From Elysia chlorotica (lineage: Eukaryota > Mollusca > Gastropoda > Plakobranchidae): a DNA stretch of 64,000 bases. The stretch spans positions 482,957 to 546,956 of the forward strand of contig RQTK01000179.1 in the NCBI GenBank assembly GCA_003991915.1, in the 5' to 3' direction. The notes under the pieces were generated by a model. That model did no database searches, was not told the DNA's origin, and saw nothing but the letters and a program-made list of their open reading frames with translations. Positions 34,892 through 47,292 of this stretch are shown here, piece by piece. The position numbers were made by a program, and so were the translations under genes. How positions within the stretch are numbered: position 1 is the first letter of the stretch; every line of letters starts with the position of its first letter.

Positions 34892-35329
34892 AAGCAAAGT
34901 AACAGTAATCTACAAAGCAATAAATCATCTATGTCATATACCAACAGAAGACCTTATTATGAACAACAATAGAACACGCAGAGCAGGCGGCAGCTACATG
35001 ATACCAAGGTCCAGAACAAATGTTCATTTATATTCCTTCTTTCCATCAGCCGTCAGACTGTGGAACCACCTGCCTGAAAAGATTAAGGCTTGTGGCTCCC
35101 CTCCTTTAAATCAAAAGTCGGCAATATCAACATAATTCCTGTGAAAGCCATAGATCAGACCCAAAACCAGAGTCCAGAAACCACTAAGGAAAACCATCAG
35201 TCAGCATACTGCTGCACCACAAAAGCCACCTCAGATTAGTGCTTGTTGAGTCCAAAAAAGCGCAGTTCACACAAATCCTCAAATTGTGAGGCTGTGATCT
35301 CAATGGAAGAAGAAGAAGATGAGAAAAAT

Positions 35330-38300
35330 TTGACAAAAACAAACAAACATGTCACAAGCGCGAAATTTTGAACTCTACACCGTCGACAATTTTTGGCAGC
35401 AAATGGCTTTCTTTCCATCATTCATAAAGAAATGAAAACAACAATAACATAAAAACAAAGAAATAACAGTCACAAACAAAAACTAGCAAAAACAAAACGA
35501 AAAGACAACAACAAACTGAACATCCTTTATTATGTAGCCCTTACTTTCTTAACTAAACTCATTAATTCACATTTGTTTAAACAGAGGATATTACCCCATT
35601 TTTCATCGCAAATTATGTCCATTTTTTCGTTTTATCTTGATTTATTTAAAACCAAAATGTGTTGTTTATAGGGGAATCTCTTTGGTTTAAACCGAAATTG
35701 AAATTAGACCCCCCTATAATTTCGGTGTGCCTCTTAGGTTAATTGAGACAGCCCGGTACTATATGATATGTAAAACATCGTCTAATCCACGCATGCCACA
35801 TACTAGTACTAGGACCATACAATTTCGACCGATGAAAAGATCGAAAGGTCTACAACATCGAACATTTCAAGGTTCAAGGTTTAGGCTAAGGTTCAAGGTT
35901 CAATGTAAACGATTATCTACTTTTCTCACTCCTCAAAGACATGTGTCATGCTTGATGAGCTAACTTGAACCTAATTTTAACTACGCTCTGTCAGTTTTGG
36001 CTTTCCTCAAAGATGTTTGTTGTTTTGATGTTTTGTTGTTGTTGTTGTTGTTGTTTTTTGTTTGTTTTTGTTTTTTCACATGTAACATCATATTATCACA
36101 GAGTTAGTTTGAATGGCCTTTAACACTTTTCTTTAATCCGATCCATTATTTTGATATTTAAAATCGCAGGCAGAGTTATCTTTCATTCAGCTTTCATTTC
36201 GCTTTTCTCTTGAGCATTCTAGATCTAAGCCTATATCTAGATCTAGATCTAGATCTAGTAAAGCTTTTAAAAAGTTACATTTGTATAAACTACCTCGTAG
36301 CTTGTCTAAGGTACACTCTTAACTATAACAGTAGATCTAGATTCTAGACTAGTGTAGCTCCAGTGAGTGTTTATATCACAATCAAAGTTACTTCGGTGAT
36401 TACTGATAATAGGACGGGGATTCTATAAATATAATTATATCTTTTTTTGTACACAAACCTACGGAGCCATTAGAAGTCGTTCGGTATTTATAAATGCTAT
36501 ATTTAGATCAAGATCTTAAATCCACCCTTAAATCTACATCTAGAAATGGTTTAATATCTAAAATCCACCCTAAAACCTACACCTAGTATCTAGCTTTACA
36601 AGGGCTTGTAGATAGGCTACAGGCGGTATCTACCCTCAGCCACAGACTCATACGCAGACAAAGACTTGAAAAAGTTTGTGTTTCGCCCTATCAGGGCTCG
36701 TCAGTGCGGCTAGAGTGGGATTCGAACCAGGGACCTGCGGCTTGCAAGTCGAACGCTCTACCAACTGAGCTATCCGGTTCGGTGATAGAGTGGCGCAGCG
36801 AGTCGTGTGTATCATGGGCGCCACAGGCTGTCCAGAGTTTAACTTGTAAGCTGACTGAGTCTACTGAAGATCTAGATTACGCACTAGCGTTTTTATCCGA
36901 ATTTCGCTATATCTGGATGTGTACGCACTAGATCTAGATTCTATACATCATAGTGTTTTGTCTAAATAATGGTCGTAAACCATGTTTATCGCAATTATTC
37001 TACTGAAAACAGTTTATTTAAAACCTAGGAAATGTCACGTTTGCATATATGTATTTAAGCTTTGTTTGATGGGCAGACCAAAGAATTCGATTTGAACAAA
37101 AACACTTACTATAAGTCTAGTGCTATGGCTGAAATTATGAACAACATATATAATAGATCTAGATCTAGTGCTTTTGTCCAATTTTTGCTATACACACTAA
37201 ATCTATGGAACTATAATTATGAAAATTATAAATAAACATTGTCTATATTATTATCCCAATTCTTTTACTTTTAAAAAGACAGTAAAAGACCCAGGAAATG
37301 TTAAATTACGAAAGAGCTTCTAAGTTTAATTTGACGGTCATACCAAAGAATTTAATTTGAACTATTAAAATTAGTAAAAATTAGTAAAATTTGGACAAAT
37401 TTTGTAAATACAATGAAGAGGCAGTCTAAACACTATACATAATACAGGTGTCAAATTATGTGGAGTGCACTGTGCATATATAGACACTCCTGTAGGGTAC
37501 AGTAAAATTTGGACAAAAACCCCGTAAGAAAAAGTAGAAACGCTAGATATCTATATAGTGCGTATTAGACATTTCCAAAGTCTGTATTTGGAGTAAGTTA
37601 GCCTATTTTTGTTTGGTCGGTGGTTTCATGGCATGTTAAATACTTATAGATGACTAGATTTATAATTATAGAGAGATAGATCTAGCATCGAACATGTTTT
37701 TTTATATCCAGAACTATTTGATTTCAATGCAATTTCAAACAGCCCGACTAGATAAATGTTGTGTTCAGTAGGCTAGAGAAGTAGAAACTGTAATAGAAGC
37801 AGTAAACAATAGTTAGAGTGCTTTGAAAATTAGCAGCACCCACACACCTAGGAAAACTAAACAGTCTTCTTACAACACACTGTTTTCTACCACAGTAATA
37901 AGAATCTTGGATTGGATTCTGTACTCTATGGATCACAGAAGATTTTTTAAATCATATTTCAATTAAGAGCAGGGTTCGGTGTGTGGGGGAAGGCCATATT
38001 CCGTGTGCAAAGTGGCAGGATGTCTGTTGAGAGTATTTGATTATTAAGAGTAAATGGAATGGTTTAAAAAAGTATCGTTTTGAAAGTAAAGGCACAATGT
38101 CTTTATGTTTTTAAAAGTCTTAGTACTCTTACCCTACAAAACAACTGTAGTAGCATTAATACTAATTTAGACAAGAGTTAAGTAAAAATGATTCAATAAT
38201 AAACACTTGAAAAATGATCACATAGAATGATATGAAAGATAGTGTTGAGCACAAGAAATATTTTGTCTGTTGATATGATGTGAATCCAAGAGTAAACATA

Positions 38301-38625
38301 TATATATTGATCATAATTTCTAAATCTTCACTTGTCAATGAGTCTCGGGGAATTCTACTGGTATGTGTCGATGGAAATAAAACACCGATAAATGTGCATT
38401 TAAATCCAGATTTATGCCAACCTAATTATTATTATACTGTTCATTGGTGAACTGTCTTAAAATCTTTTTTTCTATTGAAACAGGTCAATATAGGTGTGTT
38501 TTCTGTATTTGAAAATGGGTGTATATTTACACCAATCAGGTTAAAAACAATTCTTAAAGACAGATGAAAGACAAATCTGTAATCCCAAACATAGTGTCTT
38601 GAAACCATTGTATAAAGTATTAACA
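35330..38625. other. Intergenic or long-intron region without recognisable exons
   Basis: I looked on both strands for exons continuing the glutaredoxin-DEP gene and saw none. The region holds an inverted tRNA-Ala-like SINE (36640-36830), TCTAGA/AGATCT clusters (36224-36259, 37155-37168) and an isolated TIR-like GTGGAGTGCACTGTGCA near 37461. Confidence 0.55.
36640..36830 (-). mobile_element. tRNA-Ala-like SINE, inverted
   Basis: On the minus strand: GGATAGCTCAGTTGGTAGAG (perfect A-box region), then TTCGACTTGCAAGCCGC (anticodon position TGC) and GGTTCGAATCCC (perfect B box). The anticodon and acceptor stems do not pair, and the downstream sequence CCTGATAGGGCGAAACAC looks like a SINE body. 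I therefore call a SINE or tRNA pseudogene, not a working tRNA. Confidence 0.7.
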
Positions 38626-41600
38626 ATGCCTTTCGGGGTGAAACCACTGTGTTCATCATGTAAGATCTCCTACTCAGCCATTTGGAGGAAAGGACCTTCA
38701 GGAGAGGTTCTGTGTAATTCCTGTGGTTTGAAACAGTCCAGTGGTGTTTCACTCTCAAATGCAGGGGCCCTCAAACCAGAAGCAGGATCACAAGCCGTTC
38801 TTCCACAGAAAAATGGAAATGCTCCTGCAGTTGGGTCCATGGCTGGGTCCACTGGAGGTGGAATGCCAGTATTACGGAAAAGCAGTAGGATCAAACCAAC
38901 CAAAAAAGCACCACAAGTGTTTGCCAAATCACTTTCGACCAAAGGCAAAGGACGGAGGGTCATTTTCAAAAAGACAGTGAGTATTGGTACTAGAATCTAG
39001 TGGTAATCTATTTATATAACATAAAGGTTTAAAAAACCTGGCATGGTTGTAAAGCAGCTTTTTGTTTCCAGCTGTAATTTCTATGCTAATTTTTTTATTC
39101 TTATATAAATGTGATTGTGGTAAATTGGATGTATGTTTTGGACAGGGACAAGATGACAACATGAGGTGTATACATGTATTTCAGTCAACCATTTATTACT
39201 GAAGTGAAAATCTGCAACATGTAGATTACAATCAGTGGTTGTATAGTGCAAGGGAAGTAACTCCTAAGATACATTGTGCATAAGCCAAGATGAGTTTCTA
39301 TTTATGATGGTTAATTTATTACTGTGATATGTAAGATTTTTTTAATCAGTGGGTTTTTTCTTTAGTTTTGTGGAGTACGCCTCGGACATAAAGAACTAGT
39401 TTTAAAAGTGCTGCCATTTTAATTACAGGATTATACCTAGATGCTGTTGAGCCAATAATAACCTTCATAGCTCTACCAAAAATTTTCTCTCTGCTTCCTC
39501 TTTAACTACATACACACTTAAAATCTGATATCCAACATTTTACAGATTTAGTGGCCTCGTCTTTTTGTTCTATCATGCTTAGCGGCCTTTGTTTGGCTGT
39601 CACTTCTCTTCCCCCTCCTCCTGGTGTTTAACCATTTTTCATTCTTTGACTCACCCCTTTCACTGGACATGACACAACACGATGATGGTTAATATTTTGG
39701 GAGAACTAATGAAACATAATTTATAAACAGTTTAAATTGCAAAATAGAAAAATGCAACAAAATAATATTGGGAGACCTATGGTATTGGTAATAGATTAAT
39801 AGATTCTATTTTGGTGTGAATGATCTGCTGCTTCATGCAGTCTTCATTTTTTTTTTTCATTTGCCAAATTTTTTTAACTTGTGGTTAATTGGTTTTACAC
39901 CTGCTCTTGTTTGTTGTTATTTTTGGTCTGTACTGATATTGCTAAAATGAAAGTGTCGTCTGAAATTAAAGAATTTCTAATTGAAAATATTGCATGTGAA
40001 TTTTCACATCTATTATGTAACATATTGTGTGTTGTCTCCCTCTTTTTTTTTCCCTATACAAGCAACCTTCAAAGGCTCCTCCTTCAGTGGCTACATTTGT
40101 GACTGGGGAAAGTGTGTTTCACAAGGTTTGTATTAGTTTAATTTTGAAATTGAAAGACATCTCGGACTAGAGAAAGCAGAATAATCTCAAATTTGTTCTA
40201 TCCATAGACAAATAATTGACATCTCAGAGAGCTTCTGGCAAGCAAATTGTTATACATGTAATATTATGGACAGAAGATCTGTGGGTTGTTGTTTTTAGCG
40301 AAAATTTAAAAAAACTCATTAAGATACAGGTCATAGGGCATGATAGGAGTGTTTTAAGCTGGAGAAGCTTAACTTACTGTGGGTCTAGATCAGGAGTCTA
40401 CACTGTGGTGTTCTTTGTGCATCATGCATTGGCTTGTCTAGTCTGTACAAAGTTTATTAATTTTTACAAGGTTATCTGTCAGTCTAGTGCAGACACAACC
40501 ACATGCTTTTGTGGAAAAAAAAGAATCAGTATTGTATTGGAAACATGTAGAAATAAAAGAAATGAACCAGTAAATCATAAAATTAAGCAAAAATGTGCAA
40601 GAAACAAAGGATATTTATTCTGGACTTTTAAAGTATGTCAAATGAAGGAAAATATCGAATTCTTAGATGTCAAATTAAGTGGAGTGCACTGTACATACTA
40701 TGTTTATAATCTGTTGAAAGTTTGTATTTTTTAGAAAGAAATAATATTTTGCTTTCAGAATTACAAATTAGCAGTAGTCCACATTAACTAGTATAAATTA
40801 GTATAATACTTGTTCTCACAAATGTATAACATAACTTTCAACATATTTTAAAATTTCAGCTTAAGACTTAACAATGCTATCATTAAAATTGATGTCTCCA
40901 TTTTTTTTTTTTTAAAGGACCAATACTACCAGGTGGGAGATGTTGTGTCATTGGTGGACCATGAAGGGGGAGTTTACTACGCCCAACTGAGAGGATTTTT
41001 GTCTGACCAGTTCAACGAGAAGAGTGCTGTGATTACATGGTTGCTCCCAACAGTTCATTCGCCAAGCCATAGGTTTGATCCCAACTCATACATACTAGGT
41101 AAAGCATCATCATTTTCATATCTGTTTTGATTTTACTTAGATAATGGTATGTCTTGTATCATGCTACCCTGTTTCATTAAAGCTCAATACAGTGGAATCC
41201 ACTTCGGCTCAAATATGGCTTTATACAAACTTTTTCTGAGGCACCAGTTTGCCTTTGTTCTCGTTATAGTCACTGATTAGTACATTGCACTCCTGATATA
41301 TTGACAACGGGCCCAGTTTTATGTCGATATAAGGGAGAGTCCGTTCATAGGAAATCTCACAAAATAACAACCTTATGCTCACAGTACAAAAATGTCTGAT
41401 AATGAAATTCGTAAGTGGGTGCTAATCCCACCATGTTAACCAAATCAAGACTTTGCAGACTAACACATCCAGCCATTGGTTATCTTTGAATCAGCCAGTA
41501 GTGTCAAGAGAGGCAAAAATTGTTGTAGGCACTGATGTACAGTTTTGCCTTGCCTCACTTATTGCCAGGTTATATCAGTGTTCGAGCCTTCAGCACACCT

Positions 41601-42436
41601 ACCGTACGTCTCTATGATATTCATACACCAGGACTCACTGTCACATTTCGTTCTGTCCTCCTTTCCAATCCCATCCCTCTCACAAGAAAAATTCCAAAGT
41701 GATTGCTCTTTGTTCAGCAATGCAGCAATTAACATAAAGGAGTCAGCTATCAAAGGAGAAAAATTAAGATAGACATTATTGAAATGTTTTTTTTCGTCAT
41801 TTGGTCTGTTTTCCCTGGTTACCAGGATGCCAATTATGTCGATATAATAGGAAAGGTAGAAATAGCTTGTCAATATAGAGAACTTTATTTACTAACTTCA
41901 AAAGGAAAAAAACTTTGAACAAGAGCAAACATGTCACTATAAGTGGCGTGCGCTGTATAATCTTGGAACAAAATAAACTTTTTTTCTGTTTCCAAGAGGT
42001 TTATCTTTAGGGGATTTAGCGGAGTTGACTACCTATGGCTATATACACTGTGTATATTTTGTAATGTTGCATATTTATCTTCGTTCCACTGACAGGGCCT
42101 GAGGAGGACCTGCCTCGCCGGATGGATTTCATGGAGTTTGTTTGCCACGCACCCTCTGACTACTTCCGAGCGCGTGACGCCCCTTACAAGACAGTGAACC
42201 ACGAGCCCAACCTGTGCTACATCTGGACGTCGATTGGTCCCAAGATAACCGTCACTCCAACCATCGATGAGATTTTCGGCATCACCCCTGACACCCCTTC
42301 TCCTCCGACTACGGACAAGTCGGTGGCGAAGGCCAGGCTGGAGCGAGAGAGGATCAACAGAGAAATCGCCAGGAACAAGGAGAAGTCTCGAGCAGAGCGC
42401 AGACAGTCTATCAAATCAGAAAGCTCGCAAAGCTAG
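38626..42436 (+). CDS. GATAD1: GATAD1 homologue (GATA zinc finger domain-containing protein 1), complete
   Basis: Four exons, 38626-38976, 40063-40125, 40918-41098 and 42096-42436, join to 311 residues. The start MPFGVKPLCSSCK matches the family N-terminus. The single GATA-type finger is C9-X2-C12-X17-C30-X2-C33. A Ser/Gly-rich linker leads to basic TKGKGRRVIFKK (about 105-116), then the conserved core: TGESVFHK, DQYYQVGDVVSLVD, YYAQLRGFLSDQF, KSAVITWLLPTV, FDPNSYILGPEEDLPRRMDF, EFVCHAPSDYF and CYIWTSIGP. Vertebrate GATAD1 (269 residues) is a nuclear chromatin protein linked to H3K4me3 and KDM5/SIN3-type complexes (established). The C-terminal tail of about 60 residues, Pro-rich then charged and helical (KARLERERINREIARNKEK), extends past the vertebrate end. 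AATAAA lies at 42627. A MITE lies in the third intron and a dispersed repeat in the second. Confidence 0.94.
40378..40705 (+). repeat. Dispersed repeat copy 1, with MITE-like right end
   Basis: About 330 bp matches 48493-48825 along its length: GGTCTAGATCAGGAGTCTAC, GTGGTGTTCTTT, TGTACAAAGTTTATTA, AAGGTTATCTGTCAG, TTGGAAACATGT and the end TTAAGTGGAGTGCACTGTA. The right end is an inverted TACAGTGCACTCCACTT, like the termini of the MITEs nearby. It lies in the intron between GATAD1 exons 2 and 3; the long open frame over it is not a gene. Confidence 0.8.
41188..41957. mobile_element. MITE with TA flanks in a GATAD1 intron
   Basis: The left end is CAGTGGAATCCACTT (from 41190) and the right end the inverted CAGCGCACGCCACTT (to 41955): 11 of 15 match. 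TA lies directly outside both ends (41188-41189, 41956-41957), as expected for Tc1/mariner-type insertion. There is no transposase frame in about 766 bp. Confidence 0.7.
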
Positions 42437-42626
42437 CACATATTACATTGCATGTGTATTAGTTTTGTTGTGGGTTTTTTTTAATATGTAACTTGTTAGC
42501 TGTGAAATCGTTTCTAACAATTAAATTTGTAGTGTGTAAAAAGTTGTAAAAAATAATTATACTTTCACTTTATCATTCATATAATGCCCATCTACTTATT
42601 GTCTCATCTGCAGTAAACAACATGGA

Positions 42627-42632
42627 AATAAA
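42627..42632 (+). terminator. AATAAA polyadenylation signal of GATAD1
   Basis: AATAAA about 190 bp after the GATAD1 stop, in an AT-rich 3' UTR. An ATTAAA at about 42520 is an alternative. Confidence 0.5.
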
Positions 42633-43151
42633 AAAAAGTTATGTATATCTTTTTTGTTATTTTGTTCTTTATGTTTGTTGTTTTTGTTACCACAGGCATA
42701 GAAACTGAATTGGTGAAAATATTTGCTTTATATTGGCTTGAATTCGTGAAGCAACCAGACAAAACCTGCTTAGTGTAGACAAGGACACATTTTACTTTTA
42801 CTTAGTTTTGGCTTTTGGTGTCGATCAATAGCGACATTTCTGAAAAGAATGCAGTTAACATTTTCAGAGCCCAGGTTATTGCAATTCACAGATATTTGTT
42901 TTTAAAAAAAAAATTGAGGTTAAAGTCAAGCTTTTAGTTGTTTTATTTTTTTTTTATATTTCCAGTGGTGTTAATCACTCAAAACACAAACAGTGTATCG
43001 CAACTTTCCGCAGGGACAGTATTATACTATTAACCTGTGCAGTTTTGTTGACCTCAGCTCGCAGACACCTTGCGCGGTACACTCCGCTGGCTCGGTTAAA
43101 GAGAGAAATTTCATTCTATGCATTTTAATTTCTTTGCTATTAATACAAATG

Positions 43152-43340
43152 TACATTGGAATCCACTTGGGATAAACCTCTTAGGGGACAGCCCAAAAAT
43201 TGTATTTTACCCGAACTTTATACGTGTATTAATTAACCAGAGACTGCAAAAAGAAAAAAGGATTTGGTGCCTTAGAAATAGTTTAATGCAAAAGCATAGT
43301 TGATTTGTAACTGGGTTTTTCTTAAGTAGATTCCACTGCA
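43152..43340. mobile_element. Short MITE, about 188 bp
   Basis: The left end TACATTGGAATCCACTT and the inverted right end TGCAGTGGAATCTACTT agree at 14 of 17 positions. The termini match the left end of the MITE at 41188-41957, so they are probably one family. Internal GGATTTGGTGCCTTAGAAAT recurs in diverged form near 51912. Confidence 0.75.
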
Positions 43341-43683
43341 CAGCCTTTTAATAATATACTATCTTTTTGTTTCAGGCCTATACTTTACAATAAAATATAT
43401 CTGGTACAGTCCTTGCTTACTTGCGGTATGCAAATTGTGCAAGCTTGTTTCTCTATACAGTAGATACAGGGTATATTTTTATATGCCGATCGTGAAATTT
43501 TCCCTGAAAATTTTGTTTAAATTACCACAAATTGTGGCAAATAATCTACACCATGGATTGAATAACCATTGACGTGTAACTTGTAGGGATCGTTGGTTTC
43601 GTTTTTTTTTTTAAGTGGGAATACATGATAAGAAAAACAGGCCATGAAAAACATAGAATCTTGTACTTGTACTAGAGTTGAGT

Positions 43684-43925
43684 TGAGTTGGTTTAACATC
43701 CAACGACACTATATAGGCTATAATGTGGACGGGCCACAAGACTGACGTCTGACAATTTCATGTGCTGCCCCACTGGAGATGGGGCGGGGATACTTTGATT
43801 CTTGTCTCAGCCGATCACATTAAACTGACACCAACCCAACGAGTAGGGGGCGAAATCGCCAGGACTCGAGCCACGGACCTCCTACGTCGGATGCCTATGT
43901 TTTACCCCAGGGCGATAGCACCTTC
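43684..43925 (-). mobile_element. tRNA-derived SINE, long form, inverted and diverged
   Basis: The minus strand carries all family blocks: the head region, GTTGGTGTCAGTTTAATGTG, the GTCTTGTGGCCCGTCCACAT block and the tail TTGGATGTTAAACCAACTCA. It is moderately diverged from the copy at 23211-23466. Confidence 0.85.
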
Positions 43926-45084
43926 CCTTGTACTACTAATGCATGCTAAGAGCAAGATGATGTTAAGAGAAGACAGAAATTCAATTTTAAGTTATGTCAC
44001 ATTCTTTAGCTGGCTTAAACCCCAAAGAAATGTAATCTCTTTTGCTCTTACTTAAAGTTAAGCAGCATGTTTAAAAACTACCAAAAGTAAAAATATAAAT
44101 TATATTCAGCATATCATTCTTTTACAATAATTTGTTTGGTTTCATTTTCATACCACAGTGTTTAAAATTTAGTCTATCAAGGGAAAGTCTTGCACCTTTG
44201 TTTTCCCATTTCTTCCATTATTGTTAAAACATTAAGTAATATAAGTATAACAAATAAAGATTTGCTCTTCTGTCAAAATTTATTCTACAACATGATACAT
44301 AAGTTACATCACAAATTAAATAAAATACCAAGGGAATTCAAAGTTTTTATTTAGATTATACAGCAAATAAGCTGCTGTTTTCATTTATATGTATTTTGGT
44401 ACTAATGGCAACTATGGTACATAAAAAAATCTGTTTTAGTCTGGATACAATAAATACAAAAATGAGCTTATTTAAAGTGAAGAAGTTAAAATAAAGAAAT
44501 ATGGGCATGATGATGATTCAATTAACATACATGAATTTTTCACTGGGTTTATCAAAGAAAACATTAATACATGAAATAATTTTTGAGTAGGTTACTTTTT
44601 AAAGAAAAGAAGTTATTCTTTGTGTAAGTAATAGCACATAGTTAAAAAAAACAACAACAAAAAACATAACCCTGAATCTAATTGGTATTAAACATACAAC
44701 TTACATGCAGTTGACAGAATTGTTTTTTTTTCAATCACATAATTATACTATGTAGTATTACTACACTCTGCAAGAACCAATGTAAATAAAATCAATTTGT
44801 AAAAAAAAAATTCAACTTGAATATACAAAAAGAAGTCCTCTACATGTTATTTTAAACTGTTCAGACTCTGAATCAATAAAAATGAAGACCATCAGGATCA
44901 AGCTAATAAAAAAAGATCTTCCAAGCTCTACAAATACAACCATTGCATTCCCCTGTCCATTTTTCTTTCATATGTCAATCATCTATCATGCCATATGAAG
45001 GTGACAGATAAATCTAGCTTACATAACACAATTAATGCCAGCTTTGAATCAAGTTATGGTAATTAAACTCAAAGATTGCATAAT

Positions 45085-45310
45085 TATGAAGGGCGGACAG
45101 AAAAAGAGGCTGCTAAACCAAGAATTGGATTGACAATATGAAGGAAACGAACCGACTGGACAGCCACAAGTCTGACCCCAGACTGAACTAGTTGGCAAAG
45201 ACTGGCACACAAGTCATCCACGACTAACCAGACATGGGAAAGAAGGAGTTACCTGAACATGTGCACGCAGCCCTATCTCCTCTCAGCCCAGGGTTGATTG
45301 ATCGGTTGAT
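45085..45310 (+). mobile_element. Degenerate RTE-like retrotransposon 3' end
   Basis: Broken frames read like the C-terminus of RTE-like RTs (GGQ-K-R-W, DWT, WQRLAHKSS), followed by a TTGATTGATCGGTTGATT tail. Several frameshifts and stops are present. The assignment rests on pattern only. Confidence 0.5.
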
Positions 45311-47292
45311 TAAATCTAGAGCCATCGTATGTCACAGCATGGTTTTGTAGTACATACGTAAGAGACACAAATACTTTCTGGTTTTATATTTTCAAACGTA
45401 TAACCCTTTGGGTATATACATTATTATAATTAGACAAATATCTTTACTTTTCTTCGAGTCTTAATTAAGAATGTTCACAAAGTAACATGCTAGTCACCAT
45501 GGATGCTATAAAGCAAAAAAGTACACGTATGACAAGTGCATCTTTCATAACGAACTCAGCTTCACCCAAAAGTTCTTTTTGTATATATTTTTCTTTATCT
45601 TTATGGATCTATACATATTAACATCAGTATGGTGATTAAAATATTCTGATGTATAGATCCGAATGGTTAAAATATACGTAGTACAAATGCTGCACTTCTA
45701 TACCAAAGGCCATTTCCTATTAAGTTAAAGTTATATAAAATATGGTCCAATATAGAACATGTGATTAACCATTATATTCATAAACTGAACAAATTAAGAT
45801 GACTTGTGGGATGAAAATGTTACTTGTGCTTACACTGTTATAGTTAAAATATAACAAAAGTTATTTCATTAAAAACTTTCTTTCACGTCTCCTTTAAAAC
45901 AATAATACATATCAAATCATTTATTATAAATAGTGCGCACACAGGATACTTTACATTGTTGTCCTCCTAAATGTGCTAAAAAATATGATCAGTGATGAAA
46001 TGGTTACCCTACGCATGCAAAAAATGGTTTAAACTTCCTTGAAATTAAGAACTTGACCCTCTAAAGTTCTGTTTCAGGAAGCCCTGGATAAAACTTTGAA
46101 AAACAATTCTCTGGAAAATTAAATAGCGCAAGAAAGAACAATGGCACAAAAGTTAAAGCAAATTTACAACAAAAAATCTTTCCAGCCCTTTCCCATCATT
46201 ACCATACTGCAGGAACACCATGTAAAACTAATACAAACAAATGTTGAATCTTTTAATCTAGATTCAAAATGGGCCTATTCCAGAGCAGTGATTTATAAAA
46301 AAGAGTTAGAGCAAATCTACATTTTTGTTGTGTTTCGTAAATAAAACTCAAAGAAATTGAAATCATAGGTTTTCCTTAGGATTTTGCACAATTGCAACAC
46401 AATAAATGGATGAAGGAGAAATGAAATCACATGCAATTAAAATTTTGCAAGAAGTTCCCATGCCAACAGTATGAATTGTGTTTCCACTTGCTTCACGGCA
46501 TCATGACACACACAGTGAGAAACTGAAAAACTCATCGGGGAAGACTTGTCACACTCACAGACTGATTATGGCCTGAATGGGCCAACAATAATAACGTTCA
46601 GTATGAAAAGCCTAAAGGTTTGGGCTTGTTTGGAAAGCAGTTATTAATAAAAAATAAAATGTAAATTTGGAGATTATTGACATAGTGGTAGTCATATGTT
46701 TTCAAGCTACTATTCAAGACCATAAATTCAATTTAAAATTTTAGAAAGGCCAATTGTTAAAGAAAACTATAAAACTTTGTCATGGAAGTAAAACTTATAA
46801 ACTTATCCCCCATCTTCCAACTTGTCAAATCTTTAACACATCTACACACCCTCAAAACTGCCATAAAAGGCAAAATTCTGTCCTTTTAAAAACAGCATAC
46901 ACACGTATATATGTATGTAAGCTAGTTTTGAAGCATGATCTAGGTTTGAATGTATTCAACAGTACTGAAAACTTAACTAAGTCATGTGTTTATAAAAATT
47001 TGTTTTCTTTTCAGTTGGAAGAGTCCACTCTCTCTGCCTAGGATGAAAGTCCTGGTTTCCCCAGGAGATCCCGTTTGGTGAAAAACTGTTTCATTCAAGC
47101 TCCAAACAATACCAGCTTAATGTGTCTCTGCGAAGGTGATTCACTTGGCCCGAGTATATCTTCACCGAAAAGTGATTTCCACCTTTGTCCAGCCTTTTTT
47201 TGTCAGTTTGGAATATCTCAGCTGTGTGAAACTTGGATCGAGTGGACATGTTCTGGTAATACCGAGGCGACGATAACAAACCGTACCTCCAG

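Larger units (their letters stand above)
31530..35325 (+). mobile_element. APE-type non-LTR retrotransposon with 2A-like motif and PHD finger, near full length
   Basis: The element has one long frame (31565-34891) followed by the rest of the RT C-terminal region in shifted frames up to a TAG at 35237-35239, and a 3' UTR of about 80 bp ending in (GAA)n near 35325. The 5' end is not fixed; it lies between the RTE fragment and the first ATG, near the CAAGATGGCGGG at about 31581. I found no target-site duplication. The RT resembles the CR1/L2/Jockey group, but a clade cannot be given without a tree. It sits downstream of the last visible glutaredoxin-DEP exon. Confidence 0.85.
42640..47292. other. 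Intergenic region between convergent GATAD1 and SLC25A39/40 genes
   Basis: No gene is recognised. It contains a short MITE (43152-43340), an inverted SINE (43684-43925), an RTE-like fragment (45085-45310) and AT-rich unique sequence. Part of 45.3-47.3 kb may be 3' UTR of the SLC25A39/40 gene, whose polyadenylation site I could not fix. Confidence 0.55.

Noticed and set aside
36700-36780. tRNA-Ala (TGC) gene on the minus strand
   Set aside because: Promoter boxes are perfect, but the anticodon, acceptor and T stems do not pair and SINE-like sequence follows.
40216-40734. 172-residue plus-strand frame
   Set aside because: It covers a dispersed repeat that recurs at 48493-48825 with a broken frame, inside a GATAD1 intron.
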